Positions 21,852 through 32,238 of a stretch of 64,000 nt of DNA are shown here, one piece after another. The notes below the pieces were generated by a model. The model had not been told where the DNA came from, made no database searches, and saw only the letters and a list, made by a program, of their open reading frames with translations. The stretch is from NCBI GenBank assembly GCA_031763025.1, contig JASSKH010000020.1, positions 4,929,756 to 4,993,755 on the forward strand, read 5' to 3'. Position 1 is the stretch's first letter; each line of letters opens with the position of its first letter. Both the position numbers and the translations under genes were made by a program. Source of the stretch: Macrocystis pyrifera. Taxonomy: Eukaryota > Sar > Phaeophyceae > Laminariales > Laminariaceae.

Positions 21852-22963
21852 TTGGGAGTGTGTCATCGGTGCGAGATACCGTGTCGTCATCACTGCGATA
21901 TTCGGGGGGGTGTATACATCTCATCTCATGCCGCATTTCTCGCACGAGCTGTGGACAACGAAACATCCATCCAAACGTCGAGAGTTATTCGGCAGCTCGC
22001 CGTCAAAGACAACCTCGAAACAAATCAGCACGCTTAGGTTAAAATCTGTACTAGGCGTAGTTCATACATGCTGAATTCGTGAGTGTTGGAATCCCAATGC
22101 AACAGCGGTGTGGAAGCCAAATTCCGACAAGTTTAACTTCGGTTTACCAAAATAATCCCTGACGTTGCCTGTTTCTGCGAAGGTTATTCATCGAGGAGAG
22201 GCCTAGGCAATACAAATATCTTGATCAAAATGTCTAGATTTTGCTGTGCGCTGCCAAAACCGACTTCGCCACAACCGAAAGCACCGCTGAAATCGAGGAG
22301 CTCTTCCTAGAGAAGTCCATATCGTCGATCGTCAACCTCCAATGATCCGAGCTGCAGTTAGGAGCAATTCGTAGAGGTACCATCGCCCGTTCAAAGAACC
22401 CTGGCTTGATCAGAAGCAATTCCCAACAGGTAATACCGTCTGTTAATGGAACCCTGACTTGGCGAGACCCAATTCCCAAAAGTACCACCGTCTGTGGAAG
22501 GAGCTCTAACTCCGAAAATGTCTAATAGGGACCTCCTCGTTTCATCATCGAAAAGATGCCCCTAGAAAAACAAAAGTCTTAAGAGTAGATAATACCGCGT
22601 CGAGTACTGACGTAGCTTGGCGCTCTCTCGTTAGCTACCCCAAAGATAATGCCAGTCCTGCTTAGGTTAGGGGCACTGCTTGGCGCGATCCACAACCGAG
22701 GATTTCTCAACCTCGTGACTCACGAGCAGAATTATAGCACAGCATATCTCAAATGGTTGCTTTTCTACCTGAACTCAATTTCTATTTTCGAAAACGAAGC
22801 GCGTGTACGCCTGTATCACCTGTATCTTGCTGATTCTACGCCAGTGCCTTCGACAATTATATCATACATGCAGCAAATCCATAATTCTAAGATTCCCGAG
22901 CATCTTGCGACAGCTACTCTAAGAGATACTGGCGTACTAACGGAACTACTGGTGTACTATTGA
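21852..22963 (+). pseudogene. Relic protein-coding frames 5 and 6, family not recognised
   Basis: A 61-codon open stretch (21,852-22,037) with a plausible helical sequence is followed, in the phase of 22,238, by a frame that runs to 22,963 with about six stops. The last 104 codons are open (22,649-22,963) and rich in Leu, Tyr and Ile, including STAYLKWLLFYLNSISIF, possibly a hydrophobic helix. No catalytic motif is recognised. Loss of function is clear from the stops. The original gene size cannot be given. Confidence 0.35.
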
Positions 22964-23061
22964 TATCATAATTGACGGCCTGGCTAAGTACTACCCATCT
23001 TTTCATGGGGTTTAGAATTCAGCAAGAGGGGCAACTCGCCAATGCTATCAATATCAAGGGA

Positions 23062-23817
23062 CTGGTGAAGTTGAATGGCCGCAAGTCAGCCTTTGATTGC
23101 GATTGCCATACATGACTGGCGGTAGTGCTCGGCGTCGCGCAACGAGACATTGCAAATCTGATAAAAGGGAAGTTCTGTTCAACCGAAGAAACAACCGGCA
23201 CGGGAGCTCAAGCCTCTCTCGACGAATGAAAGCGCTGACTCTCACAGGATGAAAGAAGCCTCCTGCATAATTTTCCCATTTCTCACTAAGATGCCAGCAT
23301 ATTTTTCTCGTCGCCAAGCGAGGATAGTCAGCAGGAGCTTCAAGAACTGGTCAACAAGAACTACAGGGAAAGAATGAACCACACCTCTACTGGGGCCCAT
23401 GCCAAGCAGAAGGACAAGGAATATTCGGAGATCAAGCAGGGACCCAACGATGACGCTAGGCAGAAGTGGTGATTTGTACGCAAGGCAATCCCTCACCACG
23501 ACCCAGAATGTTACCCGTCGCAGAACAACGGCACTCGTATTGTCTCTACCAAACTGGGCGCCGTATCACCTCCCGTCCACGACGGCGACAAGTCGTCCGA
23601 TCAGAACAAGACCTGGTTCCAATTCTCGCCATGATTGTACCTGTGTCAACATTCTGGGATTATCGGAGCATCATCACCCGGGATAATCAGAGCATCAGCC
23701 TCTAGAATCATTGGAGCATCAGCCCCTGGGATCATTGCAGCATCAACATCTGGTATCACTGGATCCATAACAGTTGGGACCATAGGTTCATTGGCTGGAT
23801 CATTTTTTCTTGCGTAA
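23062..23817 (+). pseudogene. Relic protein-coding frame 7 ending in an 8-residue repeat
   Basis: The phase of 23,062 gives VAQRDIANLIKGKFC, then a hydrophilic helical stretch with QQELQELVNKNYRERM, then a Ser/Asp/Lys-rich stretch, broken by about six stops. After a stop near 23,632 the same phase enters a 24-bp minisatellite (23,656-23,799), which encodes Gly-Ile-Ile-x-Ala-Ser-x-Pro-like octapeptides. Because the repeat keeps the phase of the upstream frame it may be part of the ancestral protein. Family unknown. Confidence 0.35.
23656..23799 (+). repeat. 24-bp minisatellite, six units
   Basis: Units of 24 bp start at 23,656, 23,680, 23,704, 23,728, 23,752 and 23,776, each GGGAT(T/A)ATC-GAGCATCA-like and progressively diverged to the right. 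A further partial copy (CCGGAGCATCAAC) occurs near 23,818. The length is a multiple of three, so it stays in frame on either strand. Confidence 0.8.
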
Positions 23818-24800
23818 CCGGAGCATCAACCGAGACACCACTACCTGCTTTACCAAGGGCGGTGCCAGCTGCTCGAAACCTGTGTCTGACTCGCGCCCTC
23901 TCACAAGCCGAGCCCAAGACCGAGAAAATAGAGACCAAACGTTCGCTGAAGGGGGACCACACGCTCATGATAGCGGAAGGGCGACCACGTGCAAACCCTG
24001 GGACGGGATCTGTGGCATGAGTAAATGACGATGAATAGTCACTGGTCTCTTCGGCGTTCGCGTACACTCGAAAGACAGCTTCAGGCTTCGTCTTCTTGTT
24101 GTTCTGCTCCTATTCTGGTATCTAACTAGGCGGCACGATGACGAACCCTGAACACAGAAAAACCACGGTAGCAGCATTAGCGTCAGTACCAGCTGCGCAA
24201 CACGTTTACTACAAGCGGTACATGACACCTATTCAGTAGATAATCTGTAGGGAGCATAACGAAAAGCAGGTTGATATTATCAGGAAAACGTGTGTTTTCG
24301 TAGTCGTTGTGCTGACACTAGTGAAGAACGCTCTCACTGTCAACTAAACAATCTAGCCTGAACTAGCTCTCTCGTCTGTGATGACCACATCGAAGGCACC
24401 AACACGAATCCATATTCATTCGCGACATTTTTCTCCGAGCTTGCGCCCACGTATGTTGGAAGACTTGTCCAGTCCACTCCTCGTCACGATCGTAAGAATC
24501 TTCCGTGTGACATCTACTCTTGGATCTTTACCCACAAGCACCGAGAAGATTCTACCGACGCGTCTTTCTACGGGTCCGACGTACACGAGAAGTGATACAA
24601 GTGGTTCGACCCTCTCACGTTCGTTGTGGTCCTACCACTATTATCCTTGTCCTTGTTTATGTCTCCCTTCACTCCGTCAAATACGGTACTGTAGTAGCTC
24701 GAGAGAAGAGTACTTGCTTGCGCAGGAGACGTGGGTCCGTACCCCGCCCACAGTGTGCCCGTGGAAGTCTTGCGCTTGGTGGTCGGTACCATACTGCCGT
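23814..24800 (+). pseudogene. Relic protein-coding frames 8 and 9, family not recognised
   Basis: Phase 23,814 reads as a Pro/Ala/Thr-rich, then basic segment to about 24,233 with a few stops. Phase 24,374 then gives a good protein-like stretch with FATFFSELAPTYVGRLVQS, one TGA near 24,592, and a hydrophobic segment (LTFVVVLPLLSLSLF) that could be a membrane helix. The overlapping 185-codon plus-strand ORF at 24,378-24,935 is open but Ser/Arg/Tyr-rich and looks like a shadow. This is the last of the run of relic frames. Confidence 0.3.
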
Positions 24801-24935
24801 ACTACAGCATACAGAGCTGACGCTTCCCGCATTATTCATTTCGTCAACCTAAAACAAAGGTATATATGTATAGTCCATGGGATATATGCACGTTTTTCAC
24901 ATTTGTACTCTACTGATGAAAGCTTATACAAATGA

Positions 24936-25440
24936 ATAAATATAAAACACGTATTGTCATGATCGCAAATACATGACTCATCGATTGCGAGATTTTGAAC
25001 AAAATTCAGCACTAACGGCAAGTGTTTATGCGACGATGCGGCGAGAAAAATAAACATTGAACTGACAAAACTGAATAAAATAAGCTATTTTGTGCAAATT
25101 GATGAATATCTCACGATATTTCCCTTTTTTCGACCAAACGCAACAAGTCTTGCTGCGCCCATGTCAAAGATCAATTGTTCCCCGCCACATACACACACAT
25201 TAGACACGTATAGTTGATGCAGTGTGAACCAAAACGACGTTCGATCTTTTTTTGTGTCAATAATCCTTCAGCTGCTCTATTTTTGTTAAGAGAGAAAAAC
25301 CCCGTCGCAAGCGTCACGAGCTTGCTGAATACGCGGTCTTGTTGTTGTGTCGCAACAAAAACCGCTCCGAGCAAGCCTAGACCAAAAACTCCGAGGTTAT
25401 TTTCGCCGGTCATGACCTGATACTTTTTTAATATCTTCAT
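24936..25440. other. Unassigned sequence
   Basis: A 177-codon minus-strand ORF (25,171-25,704) runs into the GGGTC element that follows. It has no recognised motif and is not called. Confidence 0.3.
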
Positions 25441-25449
25441 GAGACATCG

Positions 25450-25857
25450 AAACATCGACAGATGTATATACGCGTGCCTGCATTCATTCACACCCGCGAA
25501 AGCCCGACCGCATAAGACTGTGGAGTACAAACCAAGAACACATTTCAATTGGATGCCTATCCATGGGGCGGGTAAGCTGGTCGAACGCACAGATCGATAC
25601 ATATAGTCTCGCAGGTTGAGGTGACCCGACCTACGACAGACCCACATGTCGCTGGTCATTTGGAAGCCGGGGGGTGGGATCGAGTCGGGCATGGAAATGA
25701 ACATAATCTAGCGGATCTAAGTCGAGAGGATTTCATATCTCCCGAGTCGGGCCGGGTCGGGTCACGTCAGAAGGCATCCACACTATTGAGGGTCAGGCTG
25801 ACCAAACCCAACCAGACCGGACTCGTGGGGTTTAACCTTACCCGCGAACATCTCTTG
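25450..25857. mobile_element. Fragment of the GGGTC hAT-type MITE family, copy 2
   Basis: The right part (25,715-25,857) matches the right end of the element at 13,295-14,168. Read inward from the end, AGAGATGTTCGCGGGTAAGG corresponds to AGAGCTTTTCGCGGGTCAGG, then TTAAACCCCACGAGTC to CAAACCTCAGGAGTC. The middle shares TCTCGC(G/A)GGT, GAGGTGACCCGACC and CATCCATTC-like blocks with 13,780-13,950. The left terminus is not found, so the copy is truncated or eroded. The CAG terminus has changed to CAAG. Confidence 0.6.
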
Positions 25858-27310
25858 AAACACGAAAAAATCACATATGTATGAACAAGCTGTCGTTTTG
25901 TAAGGGACAACGTATGCCAGGAATGACCAAGAACGCAGGACGCTCGAGGCCGTTTGTTCAAAGGCGCTCCAAAGCGGTCGTGGGTTACACGAGCCAGCTA
26001 TAGCATGCGTAGTAGTGGAGAGAAATGCAAAATGCTGTTTCGATTCATGACAAACCTACCTTCGTTTTATTGACATTTACGTGAACCTGAAAAAACAATC
26101 ATGCCGGAAACAAGTAAACGTAGGTACGTCAACATAAACATGTTTTTAGTCCGAGCACGCCCACTGCTGCGGCACCTGACACGTGCGAGGAAGAACACAT
26201 CTCGTACGTGACGAAGGTTCTCATTCATGTGCTTTTCGTCGGTCATCAAGTAGAGTACATTACGTTTACGAAATGAACACTGTTTAAGATGTTTTACAGT
26301 GTCAATTACGCCAAACCCTATACTGAATGTTACCTGAGTTTCGTAGTGTCTGTTCGGTTCTGCCAGGACCGGTAAAATCATTTCCTCCGCACAAATCCCC
26401 CACGCAAGAGCGCTTATCAGCCACATCCGGCTGTTTCAACACGAATCTCTAGGCTGAACAAGAGCGCGGAGGAGAGGGGAGGGTATCTCCTGCTTATCTC
26501 CTGCTGATTGCGTGAAAATGCGATGATTTCCTCCAAAAGACCCCCGTCGACGCGAATATTGCGCCGTTCTCGACACACACAGCTGTATCGCGTGTCACGA
26601 CCATAATTAAGTACAACTGCACCTCCAAGGACTGGTCACCACATCAGATTGCAAATAGTTTTCTCGACGAAACGAACGAAGTCACACATTTTCTCGTGCT
26701 AAAGAAGCCAGTCCACGAGGTGATACACGTACGACAGGTATCGACACATTTTTTTTAATTCTTCGTTATCGTCAAAGGTGACAATATGTGCCCATTAACT
26801 ACAACATTGTTTTTATCGATGTCGCTTCCTGGCTGCTGTGTCAACAGTGGGCGACTGCACGAAATTCATACGGACGCCCTGGAATGAAAAGCTGCTGGTA
26901 GTGGGAGTTGGTGTGAGCAGCCAGAGCTACATACGGGGACACATATCTGCCCCCACACCAGTCTCTTCCATACCTGGGATATTGGTATGGAGGGGGTCGA
27001 GGGACGGGGGGGAGGTACTCATTTGTTGCCTGCTTTTATCCTTGGACCATTAAGCACGATTTCATTTAGAAACCGAGCAGGGGGAGGCAATAGGTGCATT
27101 AGTATCCTGCATTATGTGATAAGTGGTGGGTAACGCGTGAAAACAAACTCCTGGGAAACGCCAAGGCTGCTCCGAGAACCACCGTTTCTTCTTCGACGAG
27201 GTTGGTACTCGTCGTCCATTTACACGTGATTACCAGCCCCCACCGGGGGACGCCTTTTCTCAAATACTGTTTCCTGCCTGATTTTTATCCTGCCCTCCCC
27301 GTGCCCCCCC
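25858..27310. other. Unassigned sequence
   Basis: A minus-strand ORF of 119 codons (26,067-26,426) shows no motif I can name. A G-rich segment lies near 26,989-27,015. No gene is called. Confidence 0.3.
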
Positions 27311-27314
27311 AACT

Positions 27315-28930
27315 GTTTCGCTTTAGATGTGCAGAAGCCTACGATACAGTGTGGGGGGGGCGGGTTGGGGAAAAAACTGGGGAAACTAGGATTCAGAGGA
27401 AGGATGTGGAGAATGATAAAAAAATTATGCTGGGCGGGGAAGTATCGAAGTATTCTGATATTGTACACGGAGTTGCACAAGGATATGCTTTGTCACCTCA
27501 CCTATTCAAGATAAAAAAAAACGACCCGATAGTAGCGAACCCACGCAGCAAAGCAGGGAGTCACGATAGGGGAAGATAGGGTGTCGGGAATACTAGCGGC
27601 GGATGGCTTCGTCGTGATATCGAATACACCCGAAAGACTGCAGAGAAAAACGCAGGAGGCGCTACAGTACGCTAGGAAGGGAGGGTGACGGCTAACGTCA
27701 AGACGTGCGCACTTGTTGTTTGTAGCGAAAGCAAGGTAAACCCGATAAAATTTAGTTGGAAGTGAAGAGAAGAAGAATTGCCGATCGTTGACCAGCATAC
27801 GTACATTAGCGTAGATACATAAAATACTGTATACACATATAGCGAAATTGACAGGAAGGGGCAAATTACGCGTAGGCAAGATGAATGCGATCGTAACAGG
27901 CTCGCCCCTTGACTCTAGGTCAACGAGAGGTATCCTGATGAGTGTCAGAGTACCAAAGGTGAAATATGCTGGAGCGGTATGGGGACGGAACGCAAAATTC
28001 GTAAAACAGATTAAAATAGTACAGACAGCTTATAAACTCCTAAGATGCTCAAGTACGACACTAGAATTTCAGTATTGAGCGCAGAACAGGGACTGCACCC
28101 ACTCTAGACAAACGGAATCAGGAAAAAGTTGAAATGACAATATAATGCAAGGAACATGCTAAAAAGAGGTTGCCAGCCATGGTTGATCGAGATATATAGC
28201 GGAATGTATCCAAAAAGCGATATCAAATACGGTGAGATGGCGTAGTTGAGAAATTTGGGAAGGATATTAGGGAAACCAAGAGGAGGGTGATATTCTCAGG
28301 GGCATTTGGGAGTTACAAGGCAGAGGTAGAAGAAGGGATAAAAAGAAGGGAAATGCATACGCTATGAAACAAGGTGGAATCAGAAAGACACTAGGCAGAT
28401 GTACGTGGGTTTGAGGGAAGGAAGAAAAATCAGGACGTATTTGCACGGCCCAATGGACCTCGCGAAAACACCGAAACTGCGATTTCGAGGCGATTACCAG
28501 TACCTACCGGAAAGAAGAAAGAGGTATACCCGTAGAGCCCGGAGGGGAACCATTAATAAGTAGATGCACAGACGTGCCCATGTGGCAAGTCAATAGAGAG
28601 TAGAACTCACATATATGGAAAATGTGAAATATACGAGACGAACGGTATTTGTTAAGAGAGGAGACGAGGGAAATAGACGATTGTGACATGGAGGAGTTGA
28701 TACACTAAATAGGAACGAGAAAACGATCGACATCCTAAGAGATAGATGGTAGCCACAGGCGGCCTAACGGGGAGGTGATAGGACCAGGAAAATGTGACGA
28801 TGTACTACATCGAGACGAGGTATTGAGTGCCCAGTTGTTGGAGATGTCTCCATCAGGAGTAGGAACGGTGCTCCGTCTCGAAGGGGATGCGTGGTCACCA
28901 GGTAAATGACGAAGGCAAGCAACAAAGAAG
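27315..28930 (+). pseudogene. Reverse transcriptase pseudogene of LINE copy A
   Basis: RT palm, thumb and C-terminal C-C-H-C finger segments are present in order but spread over all three plus frames. Open pieces lie at 27,202-27,579 and 27,848-28,078. The active-site aspartate pair is lost (AADG). No endonuclease domain precedes it because the copy is 5' truncated, a normal result of incomplete target-primed reverse transcription. Confidence 0.75.
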
Positions 28931-29040
28931 TATCCCCCCCCCTGCGCCCCTACGGCCCCCGCATTGAAGGGATGCCAGGGTTTACGGTCACACGACTACG
29001 GCCACGTATTCAATAAGTATACCCCCCCCGTCAGGGGCAG
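27315..29040 (+). mobile_element. LINE family L1x, copy A (5' truncated, degenerate)
   Basis: This is a non-LTR retrotransposon fragment starting within the reverse transcriptase at a LDVQKAYD-like segment. A GVAQG.LSP.LF block (about 27,468-27,510) is the RT motif before the active site. The catalytic FADD is replaced by Ala-Ala-Asp-Gly near 27,594. RT thumb and linker segments follow (27,848-28,078). A C-terminal zinc-finger-like CPCGKSIESRTHIYGKC (28,575-28,625) and a final RNGAPSRRGC block (about 28,863) come next. A C-run and 3' UTR resembling that of copy C close the element. The frame is broken by many stops and shifts, so it is inactive. Confidence 0.8.
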
Positions 29041-29188
29041 ATGAACTAGTCAACGGATACTTGGATCACGGCGGATGAAAGTGCTTACCATGGCGGTTTA
29101 GTTCTTAAAACTGGATATGGCAAACGAATGCGCACCAAGCAGGGAGAGGAGGAGCATTCAAATTCAGGAAATATGATGAGGTTGGCCC

Positions 29189-31105
29189 GGAGAACTACAG
29201 AGGGACAATTTTAGTAAACCTAATAGGCAGAACATTTCGCGAGGTTTTTTGAACGATAGATTGAAAACAATGATAGAACGGGGAGTCAAAGCAGGCGAAG
29301 GGCAAGCAGGTTTAAGAAACAATCGTAGCTACGTAGGCCGGGTGTACACATGAAGCAAGGTAGTCCAAGGTGGGAAAGGCACCAGGCTACCAACGTAAAG
29401 TTTTTCTCTAGATGTATAAAACGCCCAAAACACAGTTGTGAGATAGCAATTGTGGAAACGACTGTCGGAAACTAGGATGAGAAGAATGACGTTGACAAAT
29501 ACATGAAAAATCGATGGAATGTGCGATAAGTGCCTTGATGATGAACGGGATACTATTACGGGGGTCCTTAGTGAATAGGACCAAATTTTGCTAATAAAAA
29601 AGGGTAAATGTATAGGCTTTTATGTATACCATAGGTCCCATTAACTATGGACTCCCGTAATAACCAAAAATACTTGTATTATACAAGGAGTTGCAAATAT
29701 ATCCCCGTTGTCGAATAAAACATTCAAGGGATTTATGCATACAGCAACGACCCGATAATTTGAGGGAGCAAACCAGGGAGTAGCGGTACGGGATGACACT
29801 GCCTCGGGATCGGTGTTTGCTGATGACTGCGTGGGAACATCACAAAACACCCGAAGAATTCCCAAAACAAGTAGGGTAGGTACTAGCATAAACATGGATA
29901 CGGAGGGGATCGGCGGGCGTCATTTAGTGCGCAGTAGTTGTATATAACGAAGAAGCGGTAAACCCGGTACTTTTTTTGCTCAAATTGCGAAGAAACTAAC
30001 TTTTCTTAGACCAGTTGTCGTACCTTGGCGTAGGAACGCAAACATAGCAAAACAAAAGGTAAGGGAAAAGCACACGTAGGTAAGATGAGGGCGATCCTAA
30101 CAGACTCGCACCTTGACACTGGGATCAAGAGGAGCACCGTAATGAATGCGATAGTTAGTACCAAAGCTAGAATGTGCAGGATAGGTGTGGGGAAGGAACA
30201 CGAAGTTCGTAGAAGCGTTGGAAACTGTACATATAACAGCAACTAACAAAATATTTTGACGCTAAAGTACGACGACTATTAGAGTACAAAGGCCAGAACA
30301 GGGAAATAAATTCGGTCAAGACAAATGGAGGCGTGAGAGAAGTTGAAACGGCAATATTAAGTAAGGAACAAACAAAACCATTCGTTGCCAGCCACCGTGG
30401 TAGAGGTGCGTAGAAAAATAACAAAAGGGCGCGCTGAAGATAAGAATTTATGGAAGGCTAGAGAAATACAGAACCAAAACAACGTCCGTAGATAGGTTTG
30501 GGAGGTGGTACACAAGACTACAGAAGAAGAAATTAAAGAAATGAGGCGAAAGCTAGCCCTGAGAAACAAGATGGAATAAGACAAACACCTAGAGATGTAC
30601 GGGGAATTAGGCAAAGGGATAGGAATGAAAAGGTATTTTTGCACAACCCAATGGACTTTTGGAATACGCTGAACCATCGATTTCGTGTATGTGACCTAGA
30701 AATACCAGAACAAATTAGAGGCATACCAGTAGCCAGGAGCAGGAACTAAATGCACAAATGTGCCCGTGTGGCAAGGTAATAGAGCAGAACTTACAAATTT
30801 GGAAAGTGTGTGAAATGTACAAGGAAAAGACGGGCGGTCGAGAAAAGGAGATACGGTATATAGTCGAGTGTGACATGGAGGGGTACGGTGCACTCGATAG
30901 AAGCGGAAAAGCGATCGCTATCCGAAGACGTAGATGGCTTCGCCACAGGCAGCGAAATGGGAAGGGTATAACATTAACATAATATTCACCTTTAATAGTA
31001 TATGAAAACAGCGTGATAAGCCCCGAAATGTTGGAGGTGTCGCTAATAGCACTAGGAACGATGTTTCGTCTCTTTTATGATGCGTGTGGTAAATGACCAA
31101 ACGAC
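29189..31105 (+). pseudogene. Reverse transcriptase pseudogene of LINE copy B
   Basis: The family normally encodes one long protein with RT and a Cys-rich C-terminus. Here the frame is split by the MITE insertion, an in-frame TGA soon after RNNRS and many shifts. The longest C-terminal open piece is 30,758-30,982. The FADD box survives by chance, not because the gene works. Confidence 0.7.
29553..29660. mobile_element. Small MITE family M1, copy 3 (nested in LINE copy B)
   Basis: CTATTACGGGGGTCC at the left and GGACTCCCGTAATAA at the right, 108 bp. The same place in LINE copy C (around 41,990) has uninterrupted LINE sequence, which shows that this MITE inserted after the LINE. Both inner arms carry the family's AATAGGACC/GGTCCCATTAA words. 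Confidence 0.75.
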
Positions 31106-32128
31106 CCGCGATGATCCACAACTGAGTACGCCTCCCAACCCCAATCGGGTTGTTTTGGCCGATCTGCCACCTATTCCACATGTTGACATCACTACCCTTC
31201 TTTGGCCTTCTTTAGCTGAATAATTTTCTTCCCACGGCAAGGCTTGCATATTTTGAGTCATCATGTTCTGACTGATTGAGCTCCTCGAGTGAGTCACTAC
31301 TGGCTCGTACGATATTTTACTTATACTAGTGCACTTAATTCACGACTAACGACACATGCTGACTTAGAGGTGTACCGATATGCTTTTGAAGTTGCTGTCG
31401 AGCCCATGAATTTTTAGATGTTCACGTATACCTCAATGCTGATCAAACACGGTGAACGTTCTCGAGTCCCGTTTAAAAAAAAAACAATCCTATCGCATAA
31501 AAATATGGCATTTCATCTCTTCTGGGTTAAAGTCGTCTCGTCATTTGAAAACTATTCGCAGTCAAAACATGATATCTCTACCGCAGCATAAGCACGCTCG
31601 AAACAATGTTAGTCGGGTCGCACGAATGAAGCGTTCTGGAGCGGATGTTTCGGGTGAGATATTGACATCATGACGTGAGGCGCCACCGCTACCTTGTGAT
31701 TGCTCACTCTTTCGTATTGTGCGTATTGTCTATTTCCCCACCATACCCTTCATCGTGTTGCTCGGCAGAAACATTATCTAACATCGATCCGATGCACGGG
31801 CTGATCTGGTACAAAGTAGTCTCGCCAGTCCACATCGTCTAAAACTTTGATTTTTGAAGTGCGGAGTCCTGTGGGCACAGATGGGAAAACGAATAGGCTA
31901 TAAGAGTACGATACGCTATAACCGGCACATGAACAACTTGTAGGTGTATTATCCTGGTTCCGGTACAAACACTTGGCATGAAACGCCGAGCCGTGTATTT
32001 AGCGCAGAGTGCGGTGGAAATAGAGTTTACGAGCTTAAATCAGCGAGTAGCAGTTTCCTCAACGTTTGAACGGAATATATGTAGACACACTAGTTATGGG
32101 CGGGGATTGATCCATAGACACACCTACC
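31106..32128. other. Unassigned sequence
   Basis: Short ORFs only. A minus-strand frame at 31,774-31,968 has a protein-like C-terminal half (LDDVDWRDYFVPDQPVHR) weakly resembling a minus-strand frame at 32,691-32,918. This is too little to call. Confidence 0.3.
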
Positions 32129-32238
32129 GTAATACGGGGTACCATAGTAAATAGGACAAAAAAAGGGTAGTAAAAACAGGGAAACATGTAGGCTTTGTGT
32201 TTACCGTGGGTCCTATTTACTGTGGTCCCCCGTGATAG
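32129..32238. mobile_element. Small MITE family M1, copy 4
   Basis: It starts GTAATACGGGGTACCATAG and ends CTGTGGTCCCCCGTGATAG, 110 bp, and shares the internal AAACATGTAGGCTT word with copy 3 (TAAATGTATAGGCTTTT) and copy 5 (AAATATGTAGGTTCTT). Copies 3, 4 and 5 therefore form a subgroup distinct from copies 1 and 2. Confidence 0.7.

Larger units (their letters stand above)
29090..31105 (+). mobile_element. LINE family L1x, copy B (degenerate, carries a MITE)
   Basis: This copy begins further upstream than copy A, at an RT motif PENYRGT (29,189-29,209), then GEGQAGLRNNRS. It is interrupted by MITE M1 copy 3 at 29,553-29,660, and then has the RT active site as VFADDCVG (FADD at 29,816-29,827, the only intact catalytic box among the three copies). 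It continues through thumb segments to a C-terminal CPCGKVIEQ (30,761) and a degraded VGGV terminal block near 31,040. It lies only about 50 bp downstream of copy A and in the same orientation. Stops and shifts throughout. Confidence 0.8.

Noticed and set aside
24378-24935. 185-codon plus-strand ORF as an intact gene
   Set aside because: Ser/Arg/Tyr-rich shadow composition. Another phase (24,374) over the same bases is clearly more protein-like but carries stops.
25171-25704. 177-codon minus-strand ORF
   Set aside because: It runs into the GGGTC transposon fragment, has no motif, and lacks support in composition.
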